NCBI RefSeq assembly: GCF_018446385.1
Contig: NC_055987.1
Span: forward strand, 3,904,205 to 3,968,204
Length of the DNA stretch: 64,000 nt
From: Zingiber officinale
Taxonomy: Eukaryota; Streptophyta; Magnoliopsida; Zingiberales; Zingiberaceae
Direction: 5' to 3'
Both the position numbers and the translations under genes were made by a program. Under the pieces are notes generated by a model that ran no database searches, had not been told where the DNA came from, and worked only from the letters and a program-made list of their open reading frames with translations. Positions 23,401 to 36,009 of the stretch are shown piece after piece (position 1 is the stretch's first letter; each line of letters begins with the position of its first letter).

Positions 23401-26400
23401 ATTGCAAAAGGTAGCAATCTAGCATAGACCTATAGGATCTTCTTAACACAGCATGCTTATGACAATAAGTCCCAAAAATATGAAAAGTATCGCTCCTACT
23501 TAGGTAGAAACATGTGGCAAAAGGCGATTCGCTCCCCCCAGCGCCCCCGCCAACCCGTCCCTAGGCCAACACGGAGGAGGTAAATCACGGGTGACTACTA
23601 GCCATTAGTGCAAATGGCTAAGACATGGGGGAGGTTATGCTCAGTCACACCGAGTTTCGACCTCAAGACCTCATGTGGCAACTCCCCATGTCTTAACCAT
23701 CGCACCGCCCCGAGGGGACTACTTAGGTAGAAACATGCACATATGAGAACTGGTACTCGAGATGCATTATTCAAGTACAGGGATTTTTGGAAGTCAATTA
23801 ATAAAGAAATATATAAAAACTAACAGCAAAATAAGACATCTGAGAAACAACTATCAAATAAATGACCAGATCTATCCAGAAAAATCTAGGAAAGAATTCA
23901 AAATCTAAGATTTATGCTTACTGGATATAGAATAAATACAGCACATCCAATTGTCACAAGCAGAGCAAATAGATAGTCTTTCCCATTATATTTCTTCTGC
24001 ATTATAAGTGTTCCCCAAACCTGATACACAAGAAATACTGATCACAGATGCACAAACAAAGAAAACTTCCTAAGAAAATATTGCAAGGCGTGATAACAAT
24101 GTTCAAAATATAATTTACTAAAACTGAAGGACAAATATGAAACTCAACCATGACTCCGAAACTAAAAGCGTGATGAAACTTATCAGGATATCTAAACACT
24201 GTTAAGTGTCAATACTTGAGTTCAACAAGGAATTCATATGGCCAGATCAATGCAAAGATTATATAACTATAGTGGGATGTGATTGACATTAAGTTACTAA
24301 AAAAGTGTCAATTAACAAACATTTCCTTCTAATGGATGGTAAATGTAGTGAAACCTTCCATATCTCTGCGTAAAGTGAGGCCATCCTTTCCATGATAAAT
24401 TTACAGAAACAGTAGGCACCAGAAATGTTCCAAGTAACAAGAAACATACATCAGAAAGGAGAAAAAAAAGATTCATGCTCAAAACTAGGAACAAGAATCT
24501 CAGAATTTTAACCCATCATAGACCACAAAATTGGAGTGACATCTAATTCAAAATATTTTACACATACCTAGACATGACAAGGTAATGGGTCAAAAAATTT
24601 AATACAGACAGGCTCAAAAAATACATAATTGTGAACTTTGCTGCTTTATCCATACAACTAGACATGGCATCTATTCTGATAAAAACTCTGTATAAATAAA
24701 AGAAGAAGCGTCAATTTTGCTAATTAAAAGCATGTTGATGTTTGATCTTAGAGACCCACATCAGCCAATGCTGCGAGACAGTATCACAAGGCTCATTAAT
24801 TTTCTCACTGACTTCAGGTACAGATTGAAATGGTTGCGTTGCAATCAGCTATTGAACCAGTTTGCTGATACAGTATCAGAATATGAAACCACATTGAACA
24901 ATATCCATGTAAGAAATAATTGAAAAGAATACAAGACCAACATGAGAAAAATTTCTCAGTGTAAAATTTTACCACACTGATGGTCAATATAGTAACAAAC
25001 TACAGTCGACACAAATTCACAAACTAGAAATGTTCTTTGATGCATCTTCCACTAGACTGGATTAGAAGAACAGTGTATTTGGTATTCTTCAAGAAAGCTA
25101 GGAGTAACAAATATTTAAATACCACTTCCATATAATTAATAAATCCAATAGGAAAAACAGGAAATATTGTGCAATCACTGATGGACTAACCAAGCTAAAA
25201 TGAAATAGAACAAGGTTTTCATGCCAATGAAAACAACAAACACATTAATGTTTATCCTTAATATCCCAAATCCTCCAGTTCAACACATATCAATTTTATG
25301 TTGACTGCTGAACAATTTAAAAGCCAACAAAAAGAATGGCACAGAAGGAAAAGGTAAATCGTTAGACAAAGAAAAATCGGAATCATATCAAATGCCATTT
25401 GGACAGAAAACCAGATATGTTTTAAGATGAAGCAGAAATTATATTTAAAGATAGACATAATCTTGATGGAGATTTACCATGACAGGTATCATTTTTGCGC
25501 ATTTTGCAAGGGTCTGCACTGGAAAACTAACATATTTCAGGGCCTGAAACAACCAAGAATAATTTTACTTGTACTGGAGACACAAAGACAAAGGAAGCAG
25601 AAAGGCTTCTGATTAAGTCCAAAAGATGATGATAAAGTCACTGAACAAAAGTTAGTTACCTCATATTGGCAGGTTGTGGTTAGTATGTTAGATATAGATA
25701 CCGCACAATACTTGTACATGGGTGCTACTGGATCCAGTGACTTTTTACTTGCCTATGGAACAACAAGCATGGAATGGTTTTCTTTAAATCAGGCTAGCTA
25801 AACATGAAATAGAGACATATAAAACTCACCAGCAAAACTCCTGCAGATACTGCAGATGTCATAATGCGATTGCAGAAGACAAGAAACAGTGAATATCTAA
25901 AATATTCTTTGTTTATCCCATATGGAATTCTCATTATCTTCTCCTGAAAATAAAAGCAATCTAGTGAGCAAGATAAAAAGTAGAAATCCAAGATTCTCCA
26001 GGGTACCACATGATACTGCTTGGTTGGAATAACCCGTGCAGATCTTTAGTGAGATTTAGGAGTATACATGAAAATAATTTCATAAACTTGAATGTTTATA
26101 TAGTTTCAATTGAATTGAAGAGTGCAGAATGGAGGTGAAATAGCACCCTACACTGAATGGATAAACTAGCGTAGTAGCAACTGATTACACCAAACTTTTG
26201 TCCAGTGAATTATGAAAATGATGAAAAGTGCAATTTTGAATTTTCCGACCATATGCACTATTCATTACACCACCAAGATTATTGAACTTCCCTACTTAAA
26301 CGAGAAGAGTTACTCCAGGTTTTGAGTAGAATAATTAGAGACCATATGCACTCATTTCAAATTTTTGTTTATTTATTGAGAATAAAAGGACAAACGAAAA

Positions 26401-26590
26401 TCGTTCCGTTAACACAATCAGAAATATTATAAGATATACACATCGCTAGGGTTTGCCGAAATGGATGAGTATGCTGATCTACCTGTAGGATGCCATAGAT
26501 AAGCAGGCTGCTCATGATCCCAAACACCGCGAAAGCGCACTTGAACACCCTGTTCTCCTTCACTTGTGCCGCACCAAGGAGTTCAGCCAT
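20498..26590 (-). CDS. UTR5: UDP-galactose/UDP-glucose transporter, UTR5-like
   Basis: A nucleotide-sugar antiporter of the ER/Golgi membrane (drug/metabolite transporter superfamily, SLC35B-like), which imports UDP-galactose or UDP-glucose for lumenal glycosylation. Eleven exons on the minus strand: 26483-26590, 25830-25943, 25660-25752, 25478-25543, 23922-24020, 23104-23183, 22186-22298, 21084-21172, 20815-20901, 20667-20735, 20498-20590. All junctions are GT-AG and the 1011-nt total encodes 336 residues. Recognisable blocks include EKIMRIPYGINKEYF, SNILTTTCQYE, AKCAKMIPVM, GFDGFTSTFQDKLF, FFISYTIRNFGALTFATIMT and LSWEQLIGAGIVFGS, matching Arabidopsis UTR5/UTR5B throughout. The protein is mostly hydrophobic, consistent with about ten membrane helices. 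The C-tail is Ser-rich (TSSSSSNA). An intron carries a SINE. Confidence 0.92.
23515..23718 (-). mobile_element. tRNA-derived SINE with 19-bp target duplication
   Basis: A 204-bp insert in a transporter intron is flanked by a perfect 19-bp direct repeat, CTACTTAGGTAGAAACATG, at 23496-23514 and 23719-23737. On the minus strand it starts near GGGGCGGTGCGATGGTTAAGAC. It has box A-like GCGATGGTTAAGACA (23689-23703) and box B-like GGTCGAAACTC (23652-23662) at tRNA spacing, and it ends CGCCTTTTGCCA. These are the marks of an RNA polymerase III SINE inserted by LINE machinery. The perfect duplication points to a fairly recent insertion. Confidence 0.85.
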
Positions 26591-27299
26591 TGTGTTATGC
26601 TCGCACGCGACGTGTCCACGAGCGGCGACGCGCTCCAGTCACGAGACCGTAGAGGAATCGTCGAGATTTCTGTTTCCCCAATTTAGAACCAGAGGGGATT
26701 TGGTCGGGTTGGGTAAGAGAGAAGCTGAGGCGGTCGGGTCGCCGCAGGAGCAGCTGGATAGGAGCCGGGAGTGCGATGCGTGTAGCTCGGTCGACCACTG
26801 CTTGGGTTGGCACAGGAAGCGGATCGCGACCTCGAGTCACCACTGCAGGTAGCAGCGGCGATACGCGCCAAGGGTTGGATGTGCCGGTGCTAGAGATCGG
26901 CGGAGGACGACGGCTGGCGGTGATCTGAGATGGCCAAGGGAAGTTAGTCGAATCTGTGGGTCAGCTGAAGAATCAGACGGCATTATAAAATTAATAAATT
27001 ATAGAAGGAGAAAATCCATTTTTTTTAATGTCCTATGATATTATGATTTACCTTAAAAATAGATGATAATATGGATGATAGGAAGGAAAAAATAATAAAA
27101 ATTATTATTATTATTGATTTTTTTTTTATTGATTTAAGGGGAGGTACTTAGAAATCTAAATACATGCATCTGTGTCTTCCTAAACAATCTCTTAAGATTG
27201 TGTATCTATCCTTCATATTCACAGTGTGTTCTGTTCCTAATTTGTCAAATCAAATAAAGCATACAAGCAAAATGTCGAGCTTTGTTGAATGCCGTCCCA
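26591..27299. other. Upstream region of UTR5-like gene and intergenic DNA
   Basis: The first 350 bp are GC-rich and should contain the 5' UTR and promoter of the minus-strand transporter; no clear TATA box was found. Beyond 26.97 kb the sequence becomes AT-rich, with T- and ATT-runs near 27.1 kb. No gene seen. Confidence 0.5.
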
Positions 27300-27425
27300 A
27301 GGTGTTCCTCGGCTCTTTCACCGTACTAGATGTGCTATTCAGACATAGCCATAAAAGCCCAATCACTTGACAATCAAACAGAATGTGAGCTTATGTTTCC
27401 TCCGCTTGTAGGCACAATGGACCCA
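27300..27425 (-). mobile_element. LINE relic, zf-RVT domain fragment
   Basis: Read on the minus strand, the frame gives CKMGPLCLQAEET, a stop, then AHILFDCQVIGLLWLCLN. This matches the CxLC...EEtxxHlffdC...lW pattern of the zf-RVT domain at the C-terminus of plant LINE reverse transcriptases. A stop codon (TAA) interrupts it and no further reverse transcriptase is preserved. The identification rests on this short motif only. Confidence 0.45.
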
Positions 27426-28013
27426 TCTTGCATGGGACGGCCTTAGACTTTGTTAAATAAATAAATAGGTCATTTGTATTCAAATGAGAAAACTTTATCT
27501 AAATTGAAGGGACTAAACGCATGTATTTACTGTATAGTGTTGGTGGGTGACAGCATGACGATGACAGGTTGACAATGTGATGGTGGTGGCGCTGGACAGT
27601 GGCTGTCTTTGTGGTCGAAAAGTTTGAGGGACGGATGAGTAAAAGTGAATTCCAAAAAATAAAAATAGGACTAAGTCGGTGAATGAGGAAGAAAAGGGGA
27701 GGAAGAAAAGGTACGCTCCGATGCATGTTTTTCTTTTTTATTTTAGAATTTATAATTATTCATTAATAATATTCGTGAATAATATTCGTAGATATTATGA
27801 ATAATATTTATGAACCATATTCATTAATAAAATTCTTATCAATATGCTAAATAAATAATAAAATAAATAAATTTGAATTATCAAACTCAATAATTAATCA
27901 AATAAATTTGAATTGAGAGTTCGATAACATTTAAACGAGTTAAGCTTGAACTAAGCTCAAACCAAGTTTAAATTGAGAGTTCAATAATATCTAAACAAAT
28001 CAAACTCAAGGAA
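27426..28013. other. AT-rich intergenic DNA
   Basis: No gene. The stretch 27750-27830 repeats AATAATATTCGTGAATAATATT-like dyads in shortened form, and 27890-28010 repeats AAATTTGAATTGAGAGTTC phrases. Ends at the CTAAT target duplication (28014-28018) of the Copia element. Confidence 0.5.
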
Positions 28014-28018
28014 CTAAT

Positions 28019-28448
28019 TGTTGGGCGTTACACTTGGCAGACGAAAGGGTTCGTCCCTTTCGCTGCTGCAAATGCCAGGGAGACGAAGGGGCGTCCTTTC
28101 CCCTTCGTCTTCCTCAACCTTCTTATAAGAGGCGTCCAAGGCAATCAGAGGGGAGAGAGGATAGTTTCTGGCGATCAGAAGTGCGCAGAAGAGCAGTGGA
28201 GGTGATCGTGTGAGCAAAGGGAGAACATCCGTAGGGACGGGATTTGGTTTGTGGAAGAGTTCGAGAAAGTTCCGTGTGGTGATCTTCTCGGCGACAGCAG
28301 CAGCGACGTCTCCGGCGGTTCATCGGTGACTTCATCGACCGGCGTCTTCGGTTGCGGTTCTTCGGGAGATCAATGTGAGTGTTTATGGTTTCCGCATTAT
28401 TATTTTAATTACTTCGTTTAAGTTTTCATGCTCTCAAAACTACCAACA
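28019..28448 (+). repeat. 5' LTR of Copia element
   Basis: Starts TGTTGGGCGTTACAC and ends ACTACCAACA. A TATA-like TCTTATAAGA lies at 28121-28130. Just upstream are two hairpins: CGAAAGGG/CCCTTTCG (28042-28062) and GACGAAGGGG/CCCCTTCGTC (28082-28109). Confidence 0.95.
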
Positions 28449-28449
28449 A

Positions 28450-28461
28450 TGGTATCAGAGC
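28450..28461 (+). other. Primer-binding site (tRNA-Met)
   Basis: TGGTATCAGAGC is complementary to the 3' end of plant initiator tRNA-Met and lies one base past the LTR, the standard position for minus-strand priming. Confidence 0.9.
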
Positions 28462-28547
28462 ATGTATAGTTTTGACAGCATGAAAAACGACGCCGAAAAG
28501 CTCGTGTTTTTTCTTCTTCTATTGCGAAGAAGAAGATGAACAGTGAA

Positions 28548-28885
28548 TTGAATCGATTGAAATTTCGTTTCAATCGATTCAAAAAATCGCAAACAGCGTG
28601 TATTTTTTGTTTGAATCGATTGTTCAATCGATTCAAATATTTGAATCGATTGAATAAAGAATTGAATCGATTCAATTGACGACACAGTGCTTTGTTGAAT
28701 CGATTCGTCAATCGATTAAAAATCATGCACAATAATATTTTCGATATTTGAATCGATTCATTTCAAAATCTGAATCGATTAAAGATCGAATGAAAAAGGA
28801 ATGAACAGTGCTTGTATTTAACGAAGCACAGTGCGGCATGCAAATTTTTTATTTTTGAATCGATTCAATAACGAATTTGAATTGA
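28548..28885 (+). repeat. Cluster of AATCGATT palindromes in the element leader
   Basis: More than a dozen copies of the palindrome AATCGATT, often as TTGAATCGATTCAA, occur in about 340 bp between the primer-binding site and the coding region. Pairs in opposite order can form longer hairpins. No such density is seen in the gag-pol part. Confidence 0.85.
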
Positions 28886-29656
28886 TTAAATATATAAAAT
28901 AAAAACAAAACGTGTAAGAAAGAAAAAAAAGGGCATGCACACCTTTTTTCCGAACAGTAGGTATATTTGATTAAATATTTTTTAATTAATTAAATACATA
29001 TAGTAAATGTATTATTAATTAATAAATAAATATTTAATTAAATTATGGTTCAATTTACAGAAAATAGAACCCTACCAACTTGATCAATCAAACTCAGGTC
29101 TAGTTTAAATTATTAATTGATTTAGGCAGACCAATTTGATTCAATGATACCTAAAGCTGGTTTAAATTATTTATTGATTTAACCAGTCCGGTTTATTATT
29201 GAATTAATTGGGTATTCTTGATTACAGAAGTTGGGCTGATCAAATATGACCGGATTAGTTCTGTTGTGTCAAATTTGATCAGAAACATTGGATTTGTTCT
29301 AATGAGTCAGACTTAATTCAATGGGCAATTGAATAAATCAAACGGACCTGAGTTTGATTAATAAGTCTGTGATTGACTCAAATGGGCTTAAACGAAAACA
29401 GAACATAAGTCCAATTAGATTAGTTCTAATAAGGACAATAGATTAAGCTTAAGATTCGGATTTATGATCGACCAATCCAATGTGTCAGTCACATAAGACT
29501 CCCCAAAATAAGGAAATTTGTTTTTCTTGATTGCTTGTGTATACTGTATATTTTGTTCTATATGTGGAAATTGAATTTGACCGGTTTTGTACTGGTCAGT
29601 CGATTTTGTACTGACATCATGTTTTTCAATTCCAGATACAAAGAACGATATACACG

Positions 29657-30318
29657 ATGACTGGTCGCTATGAACGACAACATGAGCTGTGGGAGGAGAT
29701 CAAGAAGCTGGAATATGACCCAGATCATGGAGTCGGTAGGCTTATTGGTCGGCTCAATTGGTTATTCTGGAATCTCGAGCAAGAAGGGTATCCCGTTCAG
29801 GAAACAGAAAGAAGATTTTCTCTGGTTTATTCATTATCGGAACATCTGAGGCAGATAGCATCCAACTTTGGGATGATTCTGATGGGCACATCTCATACTC
29901 AGAGATGTGCAGACAGCTACTTCATCTGCAATGGGGTCCTGATGAATCTGAAGAGGATCCATAAATGGAATCTGAAGATTTAGAGGAGGATCCAAATCCT
30001 GTAGAATCTGAAGATGATCCTGAAATGAACCTTGAAGAATTTGAAGAGGATCCAGAAATGAATCCTGAAGATTCTGAGGAAGATCCAGAGATGGATTCCG
30101 AGGATGATCCAGAGATGGATCCTGAGGAGGATCTAGAGATGGATCCCGAAGGATCAGAGGAGGATCCTCAGGAGTGTGTAGAAGATCCAGAGATGGATCT
30201 GATGGATACATCTGAGGCTGATCCACCTATCATAGAATCTGGGAGAAACGAGATGCAATTACCCACTGCTCTAGCATTTATCCTAGTGGGAGTAGTGCTA
30301 GCTTATCTAGTTTATTAG
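29657..30318 (+). other. Extra leader coding region of the Copia element, acidic repeats
   Basis: Between the primer-binding site and gag is coding-like sequence of unknown family. The first part has a mixed, globular-looking composition (RYERQHELWEEIKKLEYDP). The second part is a run of Glu/Asp/Pro/Met repeats around the theme EEDPEMD. It ends in a hydrophobic segment (ALAFILVGVVLAYLVY) like a tail anchor. I know of no standard Copia protein at this position. The region is treated as a broken fossil, and no function is claimed. Confidence 0.6.
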
Positions 30319-30701
30319 TGTTCTGTTACTGTCGTTATGTACGAACAGTGTTAGCTCATCTAGTTTTTGAGTCATGTAATAATTTCTGTTGGTTTGTACG
30401 AACAGAATTATATAATAAAAGTTATGTTATATGTTAACTAACTTGGAAATGATTAGTTCATTTCATGATATGATTAGTTCATATAAATATGATTCGTTCA
30501 TATAAAATGATTTGTTCATTAGTTGGGATATGTGTAATATAATTGATCAGTGTTGATTAGATTAGAACATACAAATGATGAGTGGAAACAATGTTATCAC
30601 TTGATTTTGTAAACTAACTCTAATTTACACTGAGTCAATAAATAGTTGCACATATATGAATTACACTGAAATAATAAATAATTTGTTTATTTATATAGAT
30701 C

Positions 30702-33700
30702 ATGGCAACTAAAAACATCATAGCTGAACTCAATAAGGGTGAGAAATTATATGGGGATAACTACAAAATCTGGCACCTCAAGATACAATATGTTCTTGAG
30801 GAACAAGAAGTTCTGGAGACTGTAAACCAAATCATGGAGGAACCGGTTGAGGGTTCCACAGCACAGCACAGACGTGACCTTGATGCCTATAAGGCATGAA
30901 AAAGAAATGACTCCATTGCTAAGGGTATATTGATTAGTTCAATGGTGGATGACCTGGTATTTGAGTATGAGCCATTACCATCGGCTCATGCTGTCTGGGT
31001 AGCCCTTAGAGAGAAGTATAGTGGAGTTAGTTTGAGTAAGCTCCGTCAGCTAACTATCAAGTTTGATAGTTGTAAAAAGCGCTCGAATGTTACCATGGCT
31101 CAACATCTCAGGGAGATGGGTAACATGATTCGAGAGCTGAAGACTGCAGGTTATACATTGACCGATGAACAACAGGTTCAGGCAGTTATCCGTTCCCTTC
31201 CTGATTCTTGGGAAACGATGAAACAGAACCTGACTCATAGTGAGAGTATCAAGACTTTCACTGATGTCTCACGTCATGTGGAACTTGAGGCGGAGAGGAT
31301 TGAATCCGCAAGGATTTTGGGTCAAGCTTTTGTAGCTGAAGGTTCTGGTTCCAAGAATAAGAACAAGTGGTTCAAGAAAGGAAAGGGGAAAGGAAAGGAA
31401 GTTAATGCTGTTGCTGCGAAAAACCAAATCAAGAAGAAAGGAAAGAAAAATGGACAAAAACCTAGGAGCAAGTTGACCTGCTTCAACTGTGGCAAGAAGG
31501 GCCATTTTGCTCGGGATTGTACAGAGCCTAAAAAGGTAAATCCATTTTTGTCTTCTTTCCATGAGCAATATGTTGCAAGTACAGTGTTGTTAGCTGATTC
31601 GTATCCTTTGTGGATTGTAGATTCAGGAGCAACGAACCACGTAGCTCGTGATCGAGTTACATATGTGGAGTACCGTCGGGTACCAGCTGGCAACAAATGG
31701 ATATATGTAGGAAACAATGCAAGAATAAAAGTCAAAGGAATTGGCACTTGCAAGCTCAACCTACGTGGTGGAGGCACCTTGTTTCTACATGATGTCCTAT
31801 ACGCTCCTGAGATTCGACGGAATCTGGTTTCCGTTATTTGTCTTCTTGATTTAGGTTACAATGTAAATTTTTATAGCCGTTGTGTGGAACTTCGAATTAA
31901 CTCTGTGTTAATTGGATATGGTTATGTAACAAATGGTTTTATGGTTCTTGATGTAGAACCAAATAATAATAGTTGTTTTTCAGACATTGCTCTTACTAGT
32001 AATGCTGATGTTAATGATGAAATTTGGCATGCTAGATTGAGACATATAGGACAAGAACGAATGAATAGATTAGCTAAGGAGGGCCTATTAGGCACTCATG
32101 CTAAGATTAACTTGTCTATATGTGAGCATTGTCTTGTTGGAAAGGCGACTAGGAAACCATTTGGTAAGGCTATTAGGGCTGATTCACCATTGTAATTAAT
32201 TCATTCGGATATTTGTGGTCTAATGAATGTGAAGGCTAGAAATGAGAGTTCTTATTTCATTACATTTATCGATGACTTCACACGTTTTGGTCATGTGTAT
32301 TTGATTTCTCACAAATCTGAAGCATTGGATTGCTTTATTCGTTACTTGAACGAAGTTGAGAATCAATTGGAACGTAAGGTTAAAACCTTGCGCACTGACC
32401 GTGGAGGAGAATATTTGTCTGATCAGTTCAAGACAATGTGTAATGAGAAAGAGATTATTAGACAGCTAACTATCCCTGGAACTCCACAACAAAATGGGGT
32501 TGCTGAAAGAAGAAATATGACTCTTCTTGAAATGGTTAGGTCTATGATGGCGCAAGCTAATTTGCCAATCTCCTATTGGGGAGATGCATTGCTAGTAGCG
32601 ATCTATATACTTAACAAAGTGCCTTCAAAGTCAGTTCCATCTACCCCACATGAACGTTGGACAGGCAGAAAACCAGATTTGAGTAATCTGAGACCTTGGG
32701 GGTCAGCTGCCTACGTTCATGATAAGACTCACGAATATGGAAAACTATGACCCAGAGGTAAGAAGTGTATCTTTATAAGGTACTCTGAGACCTCTAAAGG
32801 TTATGTTTTTATTGGTGAGTGACAAGATGGAACCATCTCTGAAATAGAGTCAAGAGATGCTACTTTTCTACAAACTGAGTTCCCAACACGAGGTGAAGTT
32901 GATAAGACAATTCCTCTATATGAGATAGAGGAGGAGGATAATGTTCCTTTATCAACAAATCAGGAGATGCCTGAATCTAGTCAACCGAGTGGGAGTAATT
33001 TGCCACTGAATGAGTCAGTTTCTCAACAGTCTAACCTTCGAAGAAGTAGTTGCCAGATTATTCCTCGAAGAAGGTTTGATATTGAGAATGAGGCATTAAT
33101 GGTTCTCCCAGTTGACGATGAGGAACCTCGAACAGTTGAGGAAGCTATGAGCAGCTCAGTTAGAAAAGAATGGAAAGTTGCAATGGATGAAGAAATGGAG
33201 TCAATGAGAAAGAATCAAGTTTGGGATTTAGTCGATCTTCCTTCGGGCCGAAGGGCTATTGGGAATAAGTGGATTCTCAAAGTAAAGAGGAAAGCAGATG
33301 GATCGATTAATCGATACAAAGCTCGATTAGTTGCAAAAGGATATACCCAAATGGAGGGTATTGACTTTGAAGAGACATTCTCCCCAGTTGTAAAGTTTGT
33401 GTCAATACGTGTCATCCTAGCTATAGTAGCACACTATGACATGGAATTACATCAGATGAATGTAAAAATGGCTTTCCTTAATGGTAATCTTGACGAATAA
33501 ATCTCTATGGTACAACCAGAAGGTTATGTTGCTGAAGGCCAAGAGAAAAGAGTATGTAGACTTCGGAAGTCTATATATGGGCTAAAGCAAGCGTCAAGAC
33601 AATGGAACATAAGATTTAATGAAGTAATATTATCTTATGGTTTCGAAATGATCAATGAAGATCATTGTGTTTACCTAGGAAGGAAAAAGGAAAGCATGTC

Positions 33701-34686
33701 ATTTTATCATTATATGTTGATGATATGCTAATAGCTGGAAGTGACATAAAGTGTGTGATAGAAGTCAAAAGTTGGCTTTCATCACAATTTGACATAATAG
33801 ATATGGGAGAGCAGAGTACATCTTAGGAGTGAAGATCGTTAGAGACCGATCAAAGAGACTTTTGGGTTTGTCTCAAGAAGCTTATATCACTAAGATGCTA
33901 CAACACTTCAATATGTCAGATTGCAATATTGCACAGACGCCTATTGCGAAAGGTACTGTCTTGAGCAAAAGTATGTATCCAAAGACTCCTGAGGAAATAG
34001 CCGAAATGAAGAAGAAACCATATGCCAATGCTATTGGTAGTTTGATATACACTATGTTGTGTACTCGTCCCGATATAAACTATACTGTTGGCTTAGTTAG
34101 TCGTTTCCAGTCAAACCCAGGATCGAGACACTGGAAAGCGGTGAAGAGGATATTCAGATATCTTAAAGGAACAGCTGATTATTGCCTCTGTTTCCAAGGA
34201 TCAGATATGAGCCTAAGTGGCTACTCAGATGCAGATTGGGCAGGGGACCTTGATGACAGAAAATCCACATCTGGCTATGTCTTCTTGCTGAATGATGGCG
34301 CCATCTCATGGAACAGCAAGAAGCAGGCTTGTGTAGCCTTGTCGACAATGGAAGCTGAATATGTGGCTTGTGCAGCGGCTGTGCAAGAGGCTGTCTGGCT
34401 AAGAAGGTTCCTGAAGCATCTGAGGATTGCTGAGGATAATGGGAGTCCTGTTACTGTGTACTGTGACAGTCAAGCTGCGATAGCTTTTTCCAAGGATCCC
34501 AAATATCACAGCAAAGGTAAGCATATAAAAATTAAGTATAATTTTGTAAGGGATATTGTTGATAAGAAAAAGATTATTCTTGAGTACATCCCTACACGAA
34601 ATATGTTTGCTGATCCTTTTACGAAGCCATTGACTAAAGAGTCATTTTATGGGCATATGAAGTCTTTGGGACTTCGAAGAATGTAA
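30702..34686 (+). other. gag-pol region of the Copia element (broken)
   Basis: Parts recognisable in order: gag with a CCHC zinc knuckle CFNCGKKGHFARDC near 31479-31520; protease WIVDSGATNH near 31.61 kb; GAG-pre-integrase IWHARLRHIG near 32.02 kb; integrase with RTDRGGEYLS near 32.39 kb; reverse transcriptase about 33.1-33.9 kb; and RNase H with DADWAGD and STMEAEY near 34.2-34.4 kb. The order integrase-before-RT is diagnostic of Ty1/Copia. The region is interrupted several times and is not an active gene. Confidence 0.93.
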
Positions 34687-35719
34687 CTAATTGTAAAGAC
34701 ATTTTGATAAATAAAAATGTCATGATTTATTCAGTGTATATGTGTCTTTGTTACATTCGAATAAAAGTCTCGATAAGCATGTTGGCAGATTGGGATTGGT
34801 CCACTCACATGGACAATCATCTCTATTTGTTAAGTATGAATAGAGGTAAGACCGTTGCTTATGGGACAACTTTTGTAGCTGTGAATAGAGACATACCCAT
34901 AAGTTAAGGTCGCCTTGATATTTGTGTCAAGATGAGATCATTTGTGTAATGATTGGAGTAAATGCACCCACCATTTACTGAATCTGCTTGAAGCCATATT
35001 AGAATTCATATGTTGAATTCAGGATTAGACATTGGGAATGTCTAGATCGAAATCTGTACGATGTTAAAATTGGGAAAAACATGTGCTCTTTTGGTAAAGA
35101 GAATAACATCGTAGCATGTGATTCATACCACATGTGCTATGGCGACAAGAAGGGTTGTAGGAGAATGGATCCCTGCTTCTCTACTATGTGAGACCCTTGA
35201 GATTATAAATTAATCTCGATTTTACCCTAAGTGACTATTTAGCTATCTACTTGAAGTTTTGATCAGTGTTTGCTACTTTAGCATGTTTCCTATTGGCTAT
35301 GGATGATTCGGTCTATGGAGCATAACTAGGAAAGCAACTGATTAGAATGAATGGATTCTAGCTAAAAAGGAAGATTAAAATTGATTTACATCTGCAACAT
35401 TTATTCATTGGTACCGGTTACATTTTTAGTTCAGTACATAAAATGTAATTGTGAATAATTTGTTTGATTGGAGGGGTTGAACATGCTCTTGACATATGGT
35501 CAATATGAGGGATTAGAGATGTTCATGATGATGTAAATAATTTAATCTGGGGTAAAGGCAAGCCATTTATGTCTATGATTCGTTCTATGGACATTTATGT
35601 CTCTGATTTGTTCTATGGAGTAGCTAAGTAAGGTGTGACAATCTTCTTAGCAATTGAATGCTCACTGTGCTTGCTGTCGCACGAATCATTTTCCCTAATG
35701 TATGGAATGGATGTTCTGA

Positions 35720-35985
35720 TCTAGTCTTTGTGACTTGATTCTTATAAAGTCTGTGTGACTTATTTGGTCTTTGTGACTAAATTTTGCTCTGGTCTTCGTG
35801 ACTTGATCCTCATAAAGTCTTCGTGACTTATTTGGTCTTTGTGACTAAATTTTGCTCTGGTCCTCGTGACTTAATCCTCATAAAGTCTTCGTGACTTATT
35901 TGGTCTTTGTGACTAATTTCGCTCCGGTCTTCGTGACTTGATCACCTTGTAGTCTATGTGACTAACATGGTCTATGTGACCATAT
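35720..35985 (+). repeat. Tandem repeats before the polypurine tract
   Basis: About three copies of a unit near 70 bp, GGTC(T/C)TCGTGACTTGATCC...GGTCTTTGTGACTAAATTTTGCTC, are built from a shorter GTCTTYGTGACT motif repeated every 17-25 bp. They sit in the 3' untranslated part of the Copia element. Confidence 0.85.
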
Positions 35986-36009
35986 GGATTGACTTGGACG
36001 AGTGGGAGA

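Noticed and set aside
28418-28732. Open frames on the minus strand rich in FNRFN and ESIQ
   Set aside because: They are translations of the AATCGATT palindrome cluster, which is open on both strands; there is no protein-like composition or homology.
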